Positions 1-6,352 are shown, counted from the first letter of the stretch. The stretch: DNA of 15,303 bases from JBDTYT01 sp040005555 (GCA_040005555.1 JBDTYT010000035.1:1-15303); one strand, 5' to 3'. Program-made: numbers and translations. The notes: a model not told the origin generated them from the sequence alone.

Positions 1-26
1 TCCGGTGCGTTATCGTGCGACCCCTT

Positions 27-800
27 ATGGACGAACACACACGGAGATCTGCTGCCGACGGCCGGGTCGAAGACGACCCCGAGCTGCCGGCCGTCCACGA
101 GCAGCTCATCGTCTTCGCTCGCGAGCTCGGGGACCTGTACCGGCTAGAGCGCAGACGCAGCTCCGAGCTCGAGCAGGTGCTCAAGAGCCTGCAGGGCACC
201 TACATCGCGACCATGAAGAGCCTCGCTCAGGTCATCGAGGCGAAGGACCTGACGACGCGAGGGCACCTCGACCGCACTCAGGCGTACGGGCTGGCGCTCG
301 CCCGGCGGATCGATCCCGAGCTCGCGGAGGCGCCCGTTCTGGGCTACGGGTTCTTCCTTCATGACATCGGGAAGGTGGGGATCCCCGAACACATCTTGTG
401 CAAGGAGGGGCCGCTCACCGTGGACGAGTGGACCGTGATGCGCAACCATCCGATCATCGGTGCGCAGATCGTGGCGCCGATCGCCTTCCTCGCCGACGCG
501 GTCGAGCTCATCCGTCACCATCACGAGCGCTTCGACGGCGACGGGTACCCCGACGGCCTGAAGGGCGAGGACATCTCGCAGGCCGCACGGATCTTCTCGG
601 TGGCCGATTCCTTCGATGCGATGACCAGCACCCGTCCCTACCGCAGCCCCATGACGGTCGAACGAGCCCTCGCCGAGATCCGGGCCGGAACCGGCACGCA
701 GTTCGACCCCGACATCGTCCGGGTGTTCGTCGACATGATCGAGCGTGATCAGCCCGCGGACGACCCCGCGTTCTCGCGGGCGCTCGCGCACGCCGGCTGA
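27..800 (+). CDS. HD-GYP domain phosphohydrolase (probable c-di-GMP phosphodiesterase)
   Basis: The family hydrolyses cyclic di-GMP at a di- or tri-metal centre in the cytoplasm. Numbered from the ATG at 27, the protein (257 residues) has a charged, probably coiled-coil N-terminal stretch (about 24-75) and then one HD-GYP domain. Visible are a His in RGH (80), HDIGK (112-116) followed by GIP, NHP with His141, HHHERFDGDGYPDG (164-177, containing the GYP signature), Asp194 before DAM, and TGTQFDPD near the C-terminus. All metal-ligand positions look intact. There is no receiver or other sensor domain, unlike many family members. The frame is open to the left window edge, with a GTG at 15 and the ATG at 27. 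I prefer the ATG because TATCGT (11-16) resembles the -10 box seen at neighbouring genes, but the start is uncertain. The domain call is firm; the exact substrate is inferred. Confidence 0.87.
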   Translation: MDEHTRRSAADGRVEDDPELPAVHEQLIVFARELGDLYRLERRRSSELEQVLKSLQGTYIATMKSLAQVIEAKDLTTRGHLDRTQAYGLALARRIDPELAEAPVLGYGFFLHDIGKVGIPEHILCKEGPLTVDEWTVMRNHPIIGAQIVAPIAFLADAVELIRHHHERFDGDGYPDGLKGEDISQAARIFSVADSFDAMTSTRPYRSPMTVERALAEIRAGTGTQFDPDIVRVFVDMIERDQPADDPAFSRALAHAG

Positions 801-813
801 GGGGCCTCGCGCG

Positions 814-819
814 TAGGCT
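814..819 (+). promoter_or_regulatory. -10 box of leaderless-type promoter for the asparaginase gene
   Basis: TAGGCT ends six bases before the GTG at 826, so transcription should start at or next to the start codon. No Shine-Dalgarno sequence and no clear -35 box are visible. The same spacing recurs at three other genes in the window. Confidence 0.55.
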
Positions 820-825
820 CTGCGA

Positions 826-1812
826 GTGGCAACACCGGTGCCGCTCGCGCGCGTCGTCCGTTCCGGTCTCGAGGAGTCCGTGCACCTCGGGCACGTGGCC
901 GTCTGTGACGCAGGCGGCCGGCTCGTCGCGTCGGCCGGTGAACCGAGCCGCGTGGTCTTCGCTCGTTCCTCGATGAAGCCGATCCAGGCCTCGGTGTCGC
1001 TCGCGGCACTGCGGGACGACGACCTGCCGGTCCCGATGCTGGCGGTGATGTGTGCCTCACACAACGGCGAACCCGTCCACGTCCGCACGGTCTCGAACCT
1101 CCTGCGCCGATCGGGGCTCGGGGTGTCGGCGCTTCGGTGTCCGCCGGACTGGCCCTTGGACTCGGGCGCTCGCGGCCGGGCTCGGGGCCGCCGCCGCGTC
1201 CTGCACAACTGCTCGGGCAAACACGCCGGGATGGTCGCCGCGAGCGCGGCCGCCGGGTGGGATCTCGAGACCTACCTCAGGCCCTCGCACCCGCTCCAGC
1301 GCCGCGTCGTGAAGGCCGTGCTGCTTGCGACGGGCCTCGTGCGGGTCGAGCTGGGCGTCGATGGCTGCGGGGTTCCTGTGCACGGGATGCCCCTCGCATC
1401 GATGGCCACGCTCTTCGCTCGGTTGGCCAGACCGGATCGGCTCGGCCCGATCGAAGCCGAGGTCGTGCGGTCGACGTCCGCGATGCGCGCCGAGCCGTAT
1501 CTCGTCGCCGGGAGAAATCGCACAGATACGGCGCTCATGCGCGAGGTCCCCGGCCTCGTGGTGAAGTCGGGAGCCGAGGGACTGGCGTGCGCCGCCGTGC
1601 TGCAGACGGGGCTCGGCGTGGCGGTGAAGATCGAGGACGGCGGCGACCGGGCAGCCGGTCCGGCGCTCATCCGCACGTTGGCGCTGCTGGGCGCAGTGGA
1701 CACCGAGGCGCTCGCCCGCCTCGAGCCATTCGCCCGGCGTCCGGTGAAAGGCGGCGGCCGCGTCGTCGGCGAGCTCAGCGCCGACTTCCACCTTCGCCCC
1801 GCCGATCGCTAG
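826..1812 (+). CDS. L-asparaginase, zinc-dependent AnsA/ReAV-type (Asparaginase_II family)
   Basis: Converts L-asparagine to aspartate and ammonia. The 328 residues span the whole family. Hallmarks are RSSMKPIQ (47-54) with the Ser48/Lys51 pair, ASHNGE (77-82) with Ser78, NCSGKHAGM (128-136), DGCGVP (179-184), a basic RNRTDTALM segment (230-238) and VVKSGAEG with Lys247. Compared with the Rhizobium etli inducible asparaginase, Cys129, Lys132 and Cys181 occupy the zinc-ligand positions, and the two Ser-Lys pairs are kept. This makes it a class 3 enzyme, unrelated to the E. coli type I/II enzymes and to Ntn-hydrolase asparaginases. The GTG start was chosen because a -10 box lies six bases upstream and translation from it gives the expected N-terminus. 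It stands 25 bp after the HD-GYP gene and 78 bp before mshA. No partner gene explains its job beyond amino-acid nitrogen supply. Confidence 0.87.
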   Translation: MATPVPLARVVRSGLEESVHLGHVAVCDAGGRLVASAGEPSRVVFARSSMKPIQASVSLAALRDDDLPVPMLAVMCASHNGEPVHVRTVSNLLRRSGLGVSALRCPPDWPLDSGARGRARGRRRVLHNCSGKHAGMVAASAAAGWDLETYLRPSHPLQRRVVKAVLLATGLVRVELGVDGCGVPVHGMPLASMATLFARLARPDRLGPIEAEVVRSTSAMRAEPYLVAGRNRTDTALMREVPGLVVKSGAEGLACAAVLQTGLGVAVKIEDGGDRAAGPALIRTLALLGAVDTEALARLEPFARRPVKGGGRVVGELSADFHLRPADR

Positions 1813-1877
1813 ATCACGGTCGCGTCGACCCGGACGTGCGATCTCGCCGCCGGTCCGGTCATATCTCGAGCGTCCGA

Positions 1878-1883
1878 TAGCAT
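1878..1883 (+). promoter_or_regulatory. -10 box of leaderless-type promoter for mshA
   Basis: TAGCAT ends seven bases before the GTG at 1891. No Shine-Dalgarno sequence lies in between and no clear -35 box is visible. It is the second example of the TANNNT-N6/7-GTG pattern in this window. Confidence 0.55.
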
Positions 1884-1890
1884 CAAACGC

Positions 1891-3177
1891 GTGAGCGGAA
1901 ACGGGAATGGCGTCTCCGGCGCCGACGGCGTCCGGCCCCGGGTCGCCGTCGTGAGCCTCCATACGTCGCCGGCCGACCAGCCGGGAAGCGGCGACTCGGG
2001 CGGCATGAACGTGTACATCCGGGAGGCGGCAGCGCGACTGGGAGCCTTCGGCTTCGACGTCGACGTGTTCACCCGTTGCCGGGGCAGAGGAGTTCGCGAG
2101 GTCGAGGAGATCGGCGCCGGTGCGCGGATCATCCAGGTCAAGGCGGGGCCGTGTATGCCCGTTCCGAAGCAAGAGCTCCCACGGTTCCTCCCGGAGTTCC
2201 TGGGTGGCCTCCTGCGACGCGAGCGCCTCGAGGGGCGTGGCTACGACCTCGTCCACACGCACTACTGGCTCTCCGGCTGGGTTGGGCGCACCACGAAGGA
2301 GATCTGGGGCGTGCCGCTCGTGGCTTCGTTCCACACGCTCGGCAAGGTGAAGAACTACTCCCTCGCGCGCGGCGAGCCGCCCGAGCCGCCCGCCCGGTTG
2401 TCGGGTGAGGAGGCCGTCATCGCCGATGCCGATCGCATCATGGCCGCGACGCCGGCCGAGGCGGCGCAACTCGTCGGTCTCTACGACGCCGAGCCCGCGC
2501 GGATCCGGATCGTCCCCCCGGGCGTCGATCACGCACTCTTCTTTCCTCGTGACCGCGCCGAGGCCCGCGCTCGGCTGCACCTCACCGGCGTGCGGCTCGT
2601 GCTCTTCGTTGGGCGCCTCCAGGCCCACAAGGGCCCCGACATCGCCGTCCGAGCGCTGGCCGAAGCCATCGCGCGCGACCCCAAGTGCACCCGAGACGTG
2701 ATGCTTGCCGTCGTCGGCGGACCGAGCGGCGTCTCGCACGGAGCCGAGGTGGCCTACCTGATGGATCTTGCGGCGGCCCTCGGCGTCGGCGAGCGCGTGA
2801 TGTTCTTCCCTCCCCAACCGCAAGCCCGACTCGCCGATTTCTACGCGGCGTCCGACGTCGTGCTCGTCCCTTCCCGCTCGGAGTCCTTCGGGCTGGTCGC
2901 TCTCGAGGCACAGGCCTGCGGCAGCCCCGTCGTGGCAGCTGCAGTGGGCGGTCTGCGCTACGTCGTGAACGATGGGGTGACTGGGTTCCTGGTCGAGGGC
3001 CACGACCCGGCGGACCACGCCGAGCCGCTCCTCGCGCTCCTGCGCGACCCCGCTGCCGTGATCAGGATGGGCGAGGCGGGCGCGGTCCACTCGACGCGCT
3101 TCTCCTGGGACGCTACCGCCGGCGAGATCTTCTCGGTCTACCGGGAGCTCTTAGGCGGGCGGCTCGCCGTCGCATAA
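1891..3177 (+). CDS. mshA: D-inositol-3-phosphate glycosyltransferase (mycothiol synthesis, GT4 family)
   Basis: Transfers N-acetylglucosamine from UDP-GlcNAc to 1L-myo-inositol 1-phosphate, the first committed step of mycothiol synthesis in the cytoplasm. The 428 residues match the usual MshA length. The N-terminal GT-B domain carries SLHTSP, QPG and DSGGMNVYIREAA (about 22-48), the acceptor and donor entry region typical of MshA, then HTHYWLSGW (about 125-133) and SFHTLGKVKN. The C-terminal domain has VPPGVD, FVGRLQAHKG and the EX7E motif in ESFGLVALEAQACG, which binds the nucleotide-sugar. Sucrose synthases and other GT4 enzymes share parts of this, but the N-terminal DSGGMNVY block and overall length favour MshA. 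No other mycothiol gene is in the window. The GTG start follows a -10 box by seven bases. It is followed by a long non-coding region. Confidence 0.87.
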   Translation: MSGNGNGVSGADGVRPRVAVVSLHTSPADQPGSGDSGGMNVYIREAAARLGAFGFDVDVFTRCRGRGVREVEEIGAGARIIQVKAGPCMPVPKQELPRFLPEFLGGLLRRERLEGRGYDLVHTHYWLSGWVGRTTKEIWGVPLVASFHTLGKVKNYSLARGEPPEPPARLSGEEAVIADADRIMAATPAEAAQLVGLYDAEPARIRIVPPGVDHALFFPRDRAEARARLHLTGVRLVLFVGRLQAHKGPDIAVRALAEAIARDPKCTRDVMLAVVGGPSGVSHGAEVAYLMDLAAALGVGERVMFFPPQPQARLADFYAASDVVLVPSRSESFGLVALEAQACGSPVVAAAVGGLRYVVNDGVTGFLVEGHDPADHAEPLLALLRDPAAVIRMGEAGAVHSTRFSWDATAGEIFSVYRELLGGRLAVA

Positions 3178-3178
3178 C

Positions 3179-3218
3179 TGCGATCCGGCACGGCCCGACG
3201 GCGCCTTCCACGATCGCA
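3179..3218 (+). repeat. Inverted repeat just after mshA
   Basis: TGCGATC (3179-3185) and GATCGCA (3212-3218) can form a 7-bp hairpin with a 26-base loop, starting two bases after the mshA stop codon. There is no T-tract, so it is not a typical intrinsic terminator. It may be a weak mRNA 3' hairpin or chance. Confidence 0.3.
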
Positions 3219-3259
3219 CGGTAAGCGTTGTGTGCGCGAGAGGTATGCGTCCGCATCGA

Positions 3260-3289
3260 ATGGTTCATCGAGCAGCCATGTCGAACCAT
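3260..3289. repeat. Inverted repeat upstream of the structured RNA
   Basis: ATGGTTC (3260-3266) and GAACCAT (3283-3289) are perfect 7-base arms around a 16-base centre. The surrounding 3220-3450 is less GC-rich than the coding DNA, as expected for a control region. It could be an operator upstream of the promoters at 3352-3445, for instance for the nearby TetR protein, but nothing shows which protein binds. No T-tract follows. Confidence 0.35.
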
Positions 3290-3351
3290 GCCATCGTGAA
3301 ACTCCTTGCACCGCAACGATATTCGCGATCGCGTCGCCGTCTTGTCACTCT

Positions 3352-3380
3352 TTGTCCTAGGCCCACTACCAGCGGTTATA
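3352..3380 (+). promoter_or_regulatory. Possible upstream promoter
   Basis: TTGTCC (3352-3357) and GTTATA (3375-3380) are separated by 17 bases. This is a weaker match to the sigma-70-type consensus than the promoter at 3417-3445. It would add about 65 bases to the 5' end of the RNA. Its use is uncertain. Confidence 0.3.
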
Positions 3381-3416
3381 GGGTGCACATAGGGCGTGAC
3401 CTGCGGGTTCGCACGT

Positions 3417-3445
3417 TTGACTCACCCGGTGGGCCGCACTACATT
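3417..3445 (+). promoter_or_regulatory. Strong housekeeping-type promoter for the structured RNA
   Basis: TTGACT (3417-3422) and TACATT (3440-3445) are separated by exactly 17 bases, close to TTGACA-17-TATAAT. It is the best promoter match I see in the window. Transcription would begin at about 3451-3453, which is where the 5' strand of the RNA's closing helix starts. That coincidence supports both calls. Confidence 0.72.
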
Positions 3446-3450
3446 CACGT

Positions 3451-3728
3451 TGCTCCGAGCAGCTGGAGCGGCTGAGTCAGGGAACCGAAGCGGGGACCCC
3501 TGGGAAAGCTGTAAGGCGAACTGGGCGCACTTGGTCGTACGGTCGGGAAGGCTAACTGGCTGTGCGGGCGGGGAGGCTCGGGACACCCCAAAGCCCAACG
3601 AAAGGGTACTACCGCCAGGAAACCAAGACAGCGGCAAGAGGTTGCTCGGGGCACCTGAGCCCGAGGGGCTGAGGGTGGTTGGAAGCTTCGGCTTCCGGCG
3701 AGCCCGAAGTCCCTCGGGTTCTTTTTTT
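3451..3728 (+). ncRNA. Structured non-coding RNA or riboswitch-like leader, class not recognised
   Basis: No convincing protein is encoded here, but nested complementarity is extensive. P1: 3451-3464 pairs with 3640-3653, 14 continuous pairs including three G-U, enclosing about 175 bases. P2: 3471-3474 with 3629-3632. Hairpin P3: 3478-3482 with 3498-3502. P4: 3515-3518 with 3613-3616. P5: 3526-3530 with 3562-3566. P6: 3567-3573 with 3586-3589 and 3593-3595. These helices are mutually compatible and were found by eye. A strong promoter starts the transcript at the base of P1, and an intrinsic terminator ends it at about 3728. It may be a stand-alone abundant RNA (6S-like or Ms1-like in size and closure) or a leader controlling the TetR/proline operon that begins 17 bases later. 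I checked from memory against RNase P, tmRNA, SRP, c-di-AMP, cobalamin, T-box, SAM, lysine and TPP RNAs and saw no match. Confidence 0.68.
3660..3728 (+). terminator. Intrinsic terminator of the structured RNA
   Basis: CCCGAGGG (3660-3667) pairs with CCCTCGGG (3711-3718). Inside is a stable hairpin, GGAAGC-TTCG-GCTTCC (3681-3696), with a UUCG loop, extendable by three further pairs including two G-U. A tract TTCTTTTTTT (3719-3728) follows directly. A smaller alternative, CCCGA (3703-3707) with TCGGG (3714-3718), also abuts the T-tract. The first arm can instead pair with CTCGGG at 3645-3650. Confidence 0.82.
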
Positions 3729-3732
3729 CCGG

Positions 3733-3738
3733 TAGCGT
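3733..3738 (+). promoter_or_regulatory. -10 box of leaderless-type promoter for the tetR-family gene
   Basis: TAGCGT ends six bases before the GTG at 3745 and begins just after the terminator T-tract. It would allow the regulator to be transcribed independently of the upstream RNA. No Shine-Dalgarno sequence and no clear -35 box are visible. Confidence 0.5.
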
Positions 3739-3744
3739 GGCCTC

Positions 3745-4380
3745 GTGGAGGCATCCGCGCATGACACGCCGAGCAAGAACGACCTGATCGTCGACGTCGC
3801 GATGCGCCACTTCGCGGAGCGCGGGTTCCGCCGCACCCGGGTGGAGGACATCGCTTCCGAGGTCGGTGTCGCCAAAGGGACGGTCTTCCTGCACTTCCGC
3901 AACAAGGAAGGGCTGTTCCTCGCCGCATATGAGCGGGCGGTGGGCATGCTTCCCGCGTGGCTCGATGCGCCGCAGGACATCGTCGCCCGAGGGTTCTGGG
4001 GGATCCTCGATTACTGGCTCGAGCGCACCGAGGAGTTCCTGTCCGAGCAGTGGGTGCCGAACCGGGTCGCGATGATCGGGCGGTACGACACAGGCCTGGG
4101 CCTGCGCCGGCCCATCAGCCGGTTCATGCGCAGCGAGGATCCGTACGGCACGCTCGAGTTCGTCGAGTTCGGTGTCGCGCGGGGGGACATCCGGCGAGAT
4201 GTGGACGCCGAGATGATCGCGTCGATGCTCGACTGGGTCGCCGAGCGGTTCCAGGACGCCCTGGGAAGCGAGGAGCTCGACACCGGTCTCGTCCATCGCA
4301 AGCCCTACCTCCCGGAACGTCGCGAGGCTCGGATCCGCGAGTTCACCGAGCTGCTCCGGTCGGGCATCGCCGCGCCGTGA
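3745..4380 (+). CDS. TetR/AcrR-family transcriptional regulator
   Basis: A 211-residue DNA-binding regulator. The N-terminal helix-turn-helix domain (about 14-62) is clear: AMRHFAERGFRRTRVEDIA, then SEVGVAKGTVFLHFRNKEGLF, the usual recognition-helix and following-helix pattern. The rest (about 65-205) is a helical ligand-binding and dimerisation domain with no recognisable ligand signature. It starts with a leaderless-type GTG just after the terminator of the structured RNA and ends 24 bp before proline dehydrogenase, so it probably shares that operon. Most TetR proteins repress their own and adjacent genes, so control of the proline genes is a reasonable guess. The inverted repeat at 3260-3289 is a candidate but unproven site. 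Confidence 0.85.
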   Translation: MEASAHDTPSKNDLIVDVAMRHFAERGFRRTRVEDIASEVGVAKGTVFLHFRNKEGLFLAAYERAVGMLPAWLDAPQDIVARGFWGILDYWLERTEEFLSEQWVPNRVAMIGRYDTGLGLRRPISRFMRSEDPYGTLEFVEFGVARGDIRRDVDAEMIASMLDWVAERFQDALGSEELDTGLVHRKPYLPERREARIREFTELLRSGIAAP

Positions 4381-4382
4381 CG

Positions 4383-4414
4383 CGATGAGCGGGCACATGA
4401 CCCGATGAGCGGGC
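4383..4414 (+). repeat. Duplicated start region of the proline dehydrogenase gene
   Basis: The 12-base string CGATGAGCGGGC occurs at 4383-4394 and 4403-4414, giving two ATG codons 20 bases apart in different frames. The first ATG (4385) opens a seven-codon reading frame, MSGHMTR, whose TGA (4406-4408) overlaps the real ATG at 4405. It may be a chance tandem duplication or a tiny upstream reading frame coupled to the next gene. Confidence 0.6.
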
Positions 4415-5331
4415 CCGTGCTCCGCGCGCCGGTGCTCCGCATCGCTCGCGCGCGATGGTTCCATGCTCTGGCAACAGGGCGACTCGGGTGGAAGGTCGCG
4501 TCGCGGTTCGTTGCGGGAGAGCATCTCGACGACGCGATCCGCGTTGCCGGAGACCTCGACCGCCGCAAGGTCGCCACGATCTTGGACCACCTGGGCGAGA
4601 ACGTCACGGCGCCCGAGCACGCCGCCGCCGCGGTTCGCGCGTACGTCCGCGCGCTCGAGCGCATCGGTGCGGAGCGATCGCTCGATCTGTGTATCTCGGT
4701 GAAACTCACGCAGCTCGGACTCGACTTCTCGAACGAGCTGTGTGTCGCGAACCTCGAGCAGGTCCTCGCCGCCGCACGCGATGCCGGCGCGCTCGTCATG
4801 ATCGACATGGAGTCGAGCGTCTACGTCGATCGCACGCTGCAAGTGTTCCGGAAGCTCCGGACCCGCCACGACCGCGTCGGATTGGCGATCCAGGCGTACC
4901 TGCGCCGCACGCCGCACGACGTGCACCGCCTGCCTGAGGGATCGATCATCCGACTCGTCAAGGGCGCGTACCTCGAGCCGCCGGAGGCGGCGTTCGATGA
5001 CCGCCGCGAGGTGGACGCCGCGTTCGCCCACCTCACCGCGACGTTGCTCACGCGAGGGCACACCGTGCACGTCGCCACGCACGATCCGAAGCTGCTGACC
5101 GGCACCACGGCGTTCGTCGAGCGCCGCGCGATTTCCTGGGCGCGGGTGGAGTTCCAGATGCTCTACGGTGTGCGCCGGGACCTGCAGGGTCGTCTCGCGA
5201 ACGACGGATACCCCGTCCGCGTGTACGTGCCCTACGGAACGGAGTGGTATCCCTACCTCACGAGACGTCTGGCCGAGCGGCCTGCGAACATGTGGTTCTT
5301 CATGAGCAACCTGGTGAGGATGAAGCGGTGA
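4405..5331 (+). CDS. Proline dehydrogenase, monofunctional (PRODH)
   Basis: FAD enzyme that oxidises L-proline to 1-pyrroline-5-carboxylate (P5C) and passes electrons to the respiratory chain, usually at the membrane surface. The 308 residues fit the monofunctional bacterial form, not the large bifunctional PutA. The beta/alpha-barrel motifs are all present: ISVKLTQLG with Lys100, IDMESS (133-138), AIQAYLRR (161-168), RLVKGAY (183-189), VATHDP (213-218), FQMLYGVRRDL (250-260), and the C-terminal YVPYG then YLTRRLAERPAN. Arg287 and Arg288 there correspond to the pair that holds the proline carboxylate in PutA. The start codon lies in a duplicated 12-base segment and lacks a clear Shine-Dalgarno sequence. 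The stop overlaps the proC GTG by four bases. The dehydrogenase for the next catabolic step is at 7281, in a separate transcription unit. Confidence 0.9.
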   Translation: MSGPVLRAPVLRIARARWFHALATGRLGWKVASRFVAGEHLDDAIRVAGDLDRRKVATILDHLGENVTAPEHAAAAVRAYVRALERIGAERSLDLCISVKLTQLGLDFSNELCVANLEQVLAAARDAGALVMIDMESSVYVDRTLQVFRKLRTRHDRVGLAIQAYLRRTPHDVHRLPEGSIIRLVKGAYLEPPEAAFDDRREVDAAFAHLTATLLTRGHTVHVATHDPKLLTGTTAFVERRAISWARVEFQMLYGVRRDLQGRLANDGYPVRVYVPYGTEWYPYLTRRLAERPANMWFFMSNLVRMKR

Positions 5332-6158
5332 CGGGCAGGAAGGTCGCCTTCTTGGGCGGCGGTCGCATGGGCGAAGCGCTCGTGAGCGGGCTCATCCGCT
5401 CGGGTGGGCGCACGGCCGACGAGATCATGGTGACCGCGCGCCGCGAGGAGCGTGTGCGAGAGCTGACCGAGCGCTACGGCGTGGCCTCGACCCTGTCGAA
5501 CCCGGAGGCCGTCGCGTGGGCCGAGACGCTGGTGCTGATGGTGAAGCCGCAGGACATGGAGGTGCTGCTGCAGCAGATCGCCGGTGAGGTCCACTCGGGG
5601 CAGACGGTGATCAGCTTCGCGGCCGGTATCCGGACCTCGTTCGTCGAGAAGCACCTCCCCGAGGACGTCCCCGTGGTGCGCGTGATGTCGAACGTGGCGG
5701 TGCTCGTCGACGAGGCGATGTCGGTGGTCTCTCCCGGTTCGCACGCGAGCGATGAGCACCTCGAGGCGGCCGAGGAGCTCCTCGGCTCGGTGGGCAGGGT
5801 CATCCGACTGAAGGAGTCGCATCAAGACGCGATCACCGCGACGAGCGGGAGCGGCCCGGCCTACTTCTTCCTGCTCGCCGAGGCGATGATCGAGGCGTGC
5901 ATCCTGCTCGGGCTGGACCGGGACGTGGCCACCGATCTCATCATCCAGACGATGCTGGGATCCGCGAAGATGCTGCGTGACACGGGCAAGCACCCGGTGG
6001 AGCTCCGCGAGATGGTGACCTCGCCCGGCGGCACGACGATCGCGGCGATCAGGCACCTCGAGGAGGCCGGCGTCCGAGCCGCGTTCCTGAACGCCATCGA
6101 CGCAGCCAGGAATCGCTCCGCCGAGCTCGCCCAGGGCGGCGACGAGGACGACGGGTAG
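5328..6158 (+). CDS. proC: Pyrroline-5-carboxylate reductase
   Basis: NAD(P)H-dependent last step of proline synthesis, P5C to L-proline. The 276 residues match the family. The Rossmann motif FLGGGRMGEAL lies at 8-18, followed by MVKPQDM, SFAAGIRT and the C-terminal dimerisation domain with SGSGPAYFFLLAEAMIEA, MVTSPGGTTIAAI and AFLNAIDAA. The usual RVMPNTP segment reads RVMSNVA, a mild departure. I chose the GTG at 5328: it overlaps the upstream TGA as GTGA, has GAGGA (5316-5320) seven bases before it, and gives a normal N-terminus; a longer in-frame extension from 5244 lies inside proline dehydrogenase. Coupling a catabolic and a biosynthetic enzyme on the same metabolite is unusual and is discussed as a finding. 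Confidence 0.92.
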   Translation: MTGRKVAFLGGGRMGEALVSGLIRSGGRTADEIMVTARREERVRELTERYGVASTLSNPEAVAWAETLVLMVKPQDMEVLLQQIAGEVHSGQTVISFAAGIRTSFVEKHLPEDVPVVRVMSNVAVLVDEAMSVVSPGSHASDEHLEAAEELLGSVGRVIRLKESHQDAITATSGSGPAYFFLLAEAMIEACILLGLDRDVATDLIIQTMLGSAKMLRDTGKHPVELREMVTSPGGTTIAAIRHLEEAGVRAAFLNAIDAARNRSAELAQGGDEDDG

Positions 6159-6229
6159 GCTGACCGTCAGGCCGCACGGCGAGGCCGTCTTCTCGGCCGC
6201 ACCACCGACGACACGACGGGAGCTACGAG

Positions 6230-6352
6230 ATGGGACGCGGGGATCGAGCTCGGGTGCGCTGGGCGCACGACCGGGAGCGCAAGAAGAAGGAGGCCGACAA
6301 GCGGTCGGCTGCCGATCGAGGCAAGGAGCGCAAGGCCGCCAGGAAGAAGTGA
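6230..6352 (+). CDS. Very basic 40-residue small protein, function unknown
   Basis: A short reading frame beginning MGRGDRARVRWAHDRERKKK and ending KAARKK. Of 40 residues, 18 are Lys or Arg and 7 are Asp or Glu, suggesting a helical, nucleic-acid- or ribosome-associated protein. That is inference from composition only. The ATG has a GGGAG stretch upstream (6219-6223) and the frame uses high-GC third positions. It lies 71 bp after proC; a TAGGCT at 6156-6161, overlapping the proC stop, could serve as a -10 box. Its TGA directly abuts the stop of the convergent leftward gene, forming the palindrome TGATCA (6350-6355). I do not recognise a named family. Confidence 0.62.
   Translation: MGRGDRARVRWAHDRERKKKEADKRSAADRGKERKAARKK

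Noticed and set aside
1057..3090. Long leftward open frame of 677 codons opposite the asparaginase gene and mshA
   Set aside because: It is a GC-rich antisense shadow of two confidently identified genes; its product is low-complexity, Arg/Asp/His-rich and matches no family.
3230..3475. Rightward 81-codon open frame in the non-coding region
   Set aside because: Unusual composition, no family resemblance, no ribosome site, and it runs through the two promoters and into the structured RNA.
3475..3487. AGTCAGGGAACC resembles the 3' B12-box of cobalamin riboswitches
   Set aside because: It sits at the 5' side of the RNA, and none of the preceding conserved cobalamin elements are present upstream.
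3485..3560. Possible c-di-AMP (ydaO) riboswitch, suggested by GGGGACCC and GCTAAC strings
   Set aside because: The conserved GGGGUGAAUC-type segment and the CGACAGCUAACUC block next to the closing helix are absent or in the wrong order.
3601..3616. Resemblance to the T-box antiterminator motif (AAAGGGTACTACCGCC versus AGGGTGGNACCGCG), attractive because T-boxes control proline genes in Firmicutes
   Set aside because: The UGG that must pair with the tRNA acceptor end is missing (TAC instead). I see no Stem I loop motifs, and the segment lies inside the long-range helix P1 rather than next to the terminator.
3451..3728. RNase P RNA, tmRNA or SRP RNA
   Set aside because: There is no GAGGAAAGUCC core of RNase P, no tRNA-like ends or tag reading frame of tmRNA, and no SRP helix 8 signature.
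3445..5082. Leftward 545-codon open frame opposite the RNA, TetR and PRODH
   Set aside because: Same reason: an antisense shadow spanning unrelated features, with no recognisable domain.
5244..5327. Upstream extension of proC from 5244
   Set aside because: The added 28 residues overlap the conserved PRODH C-terminus; GTG at 5328 has a Shine-Dalgarno sequence and begins the Rossmann fold normally.
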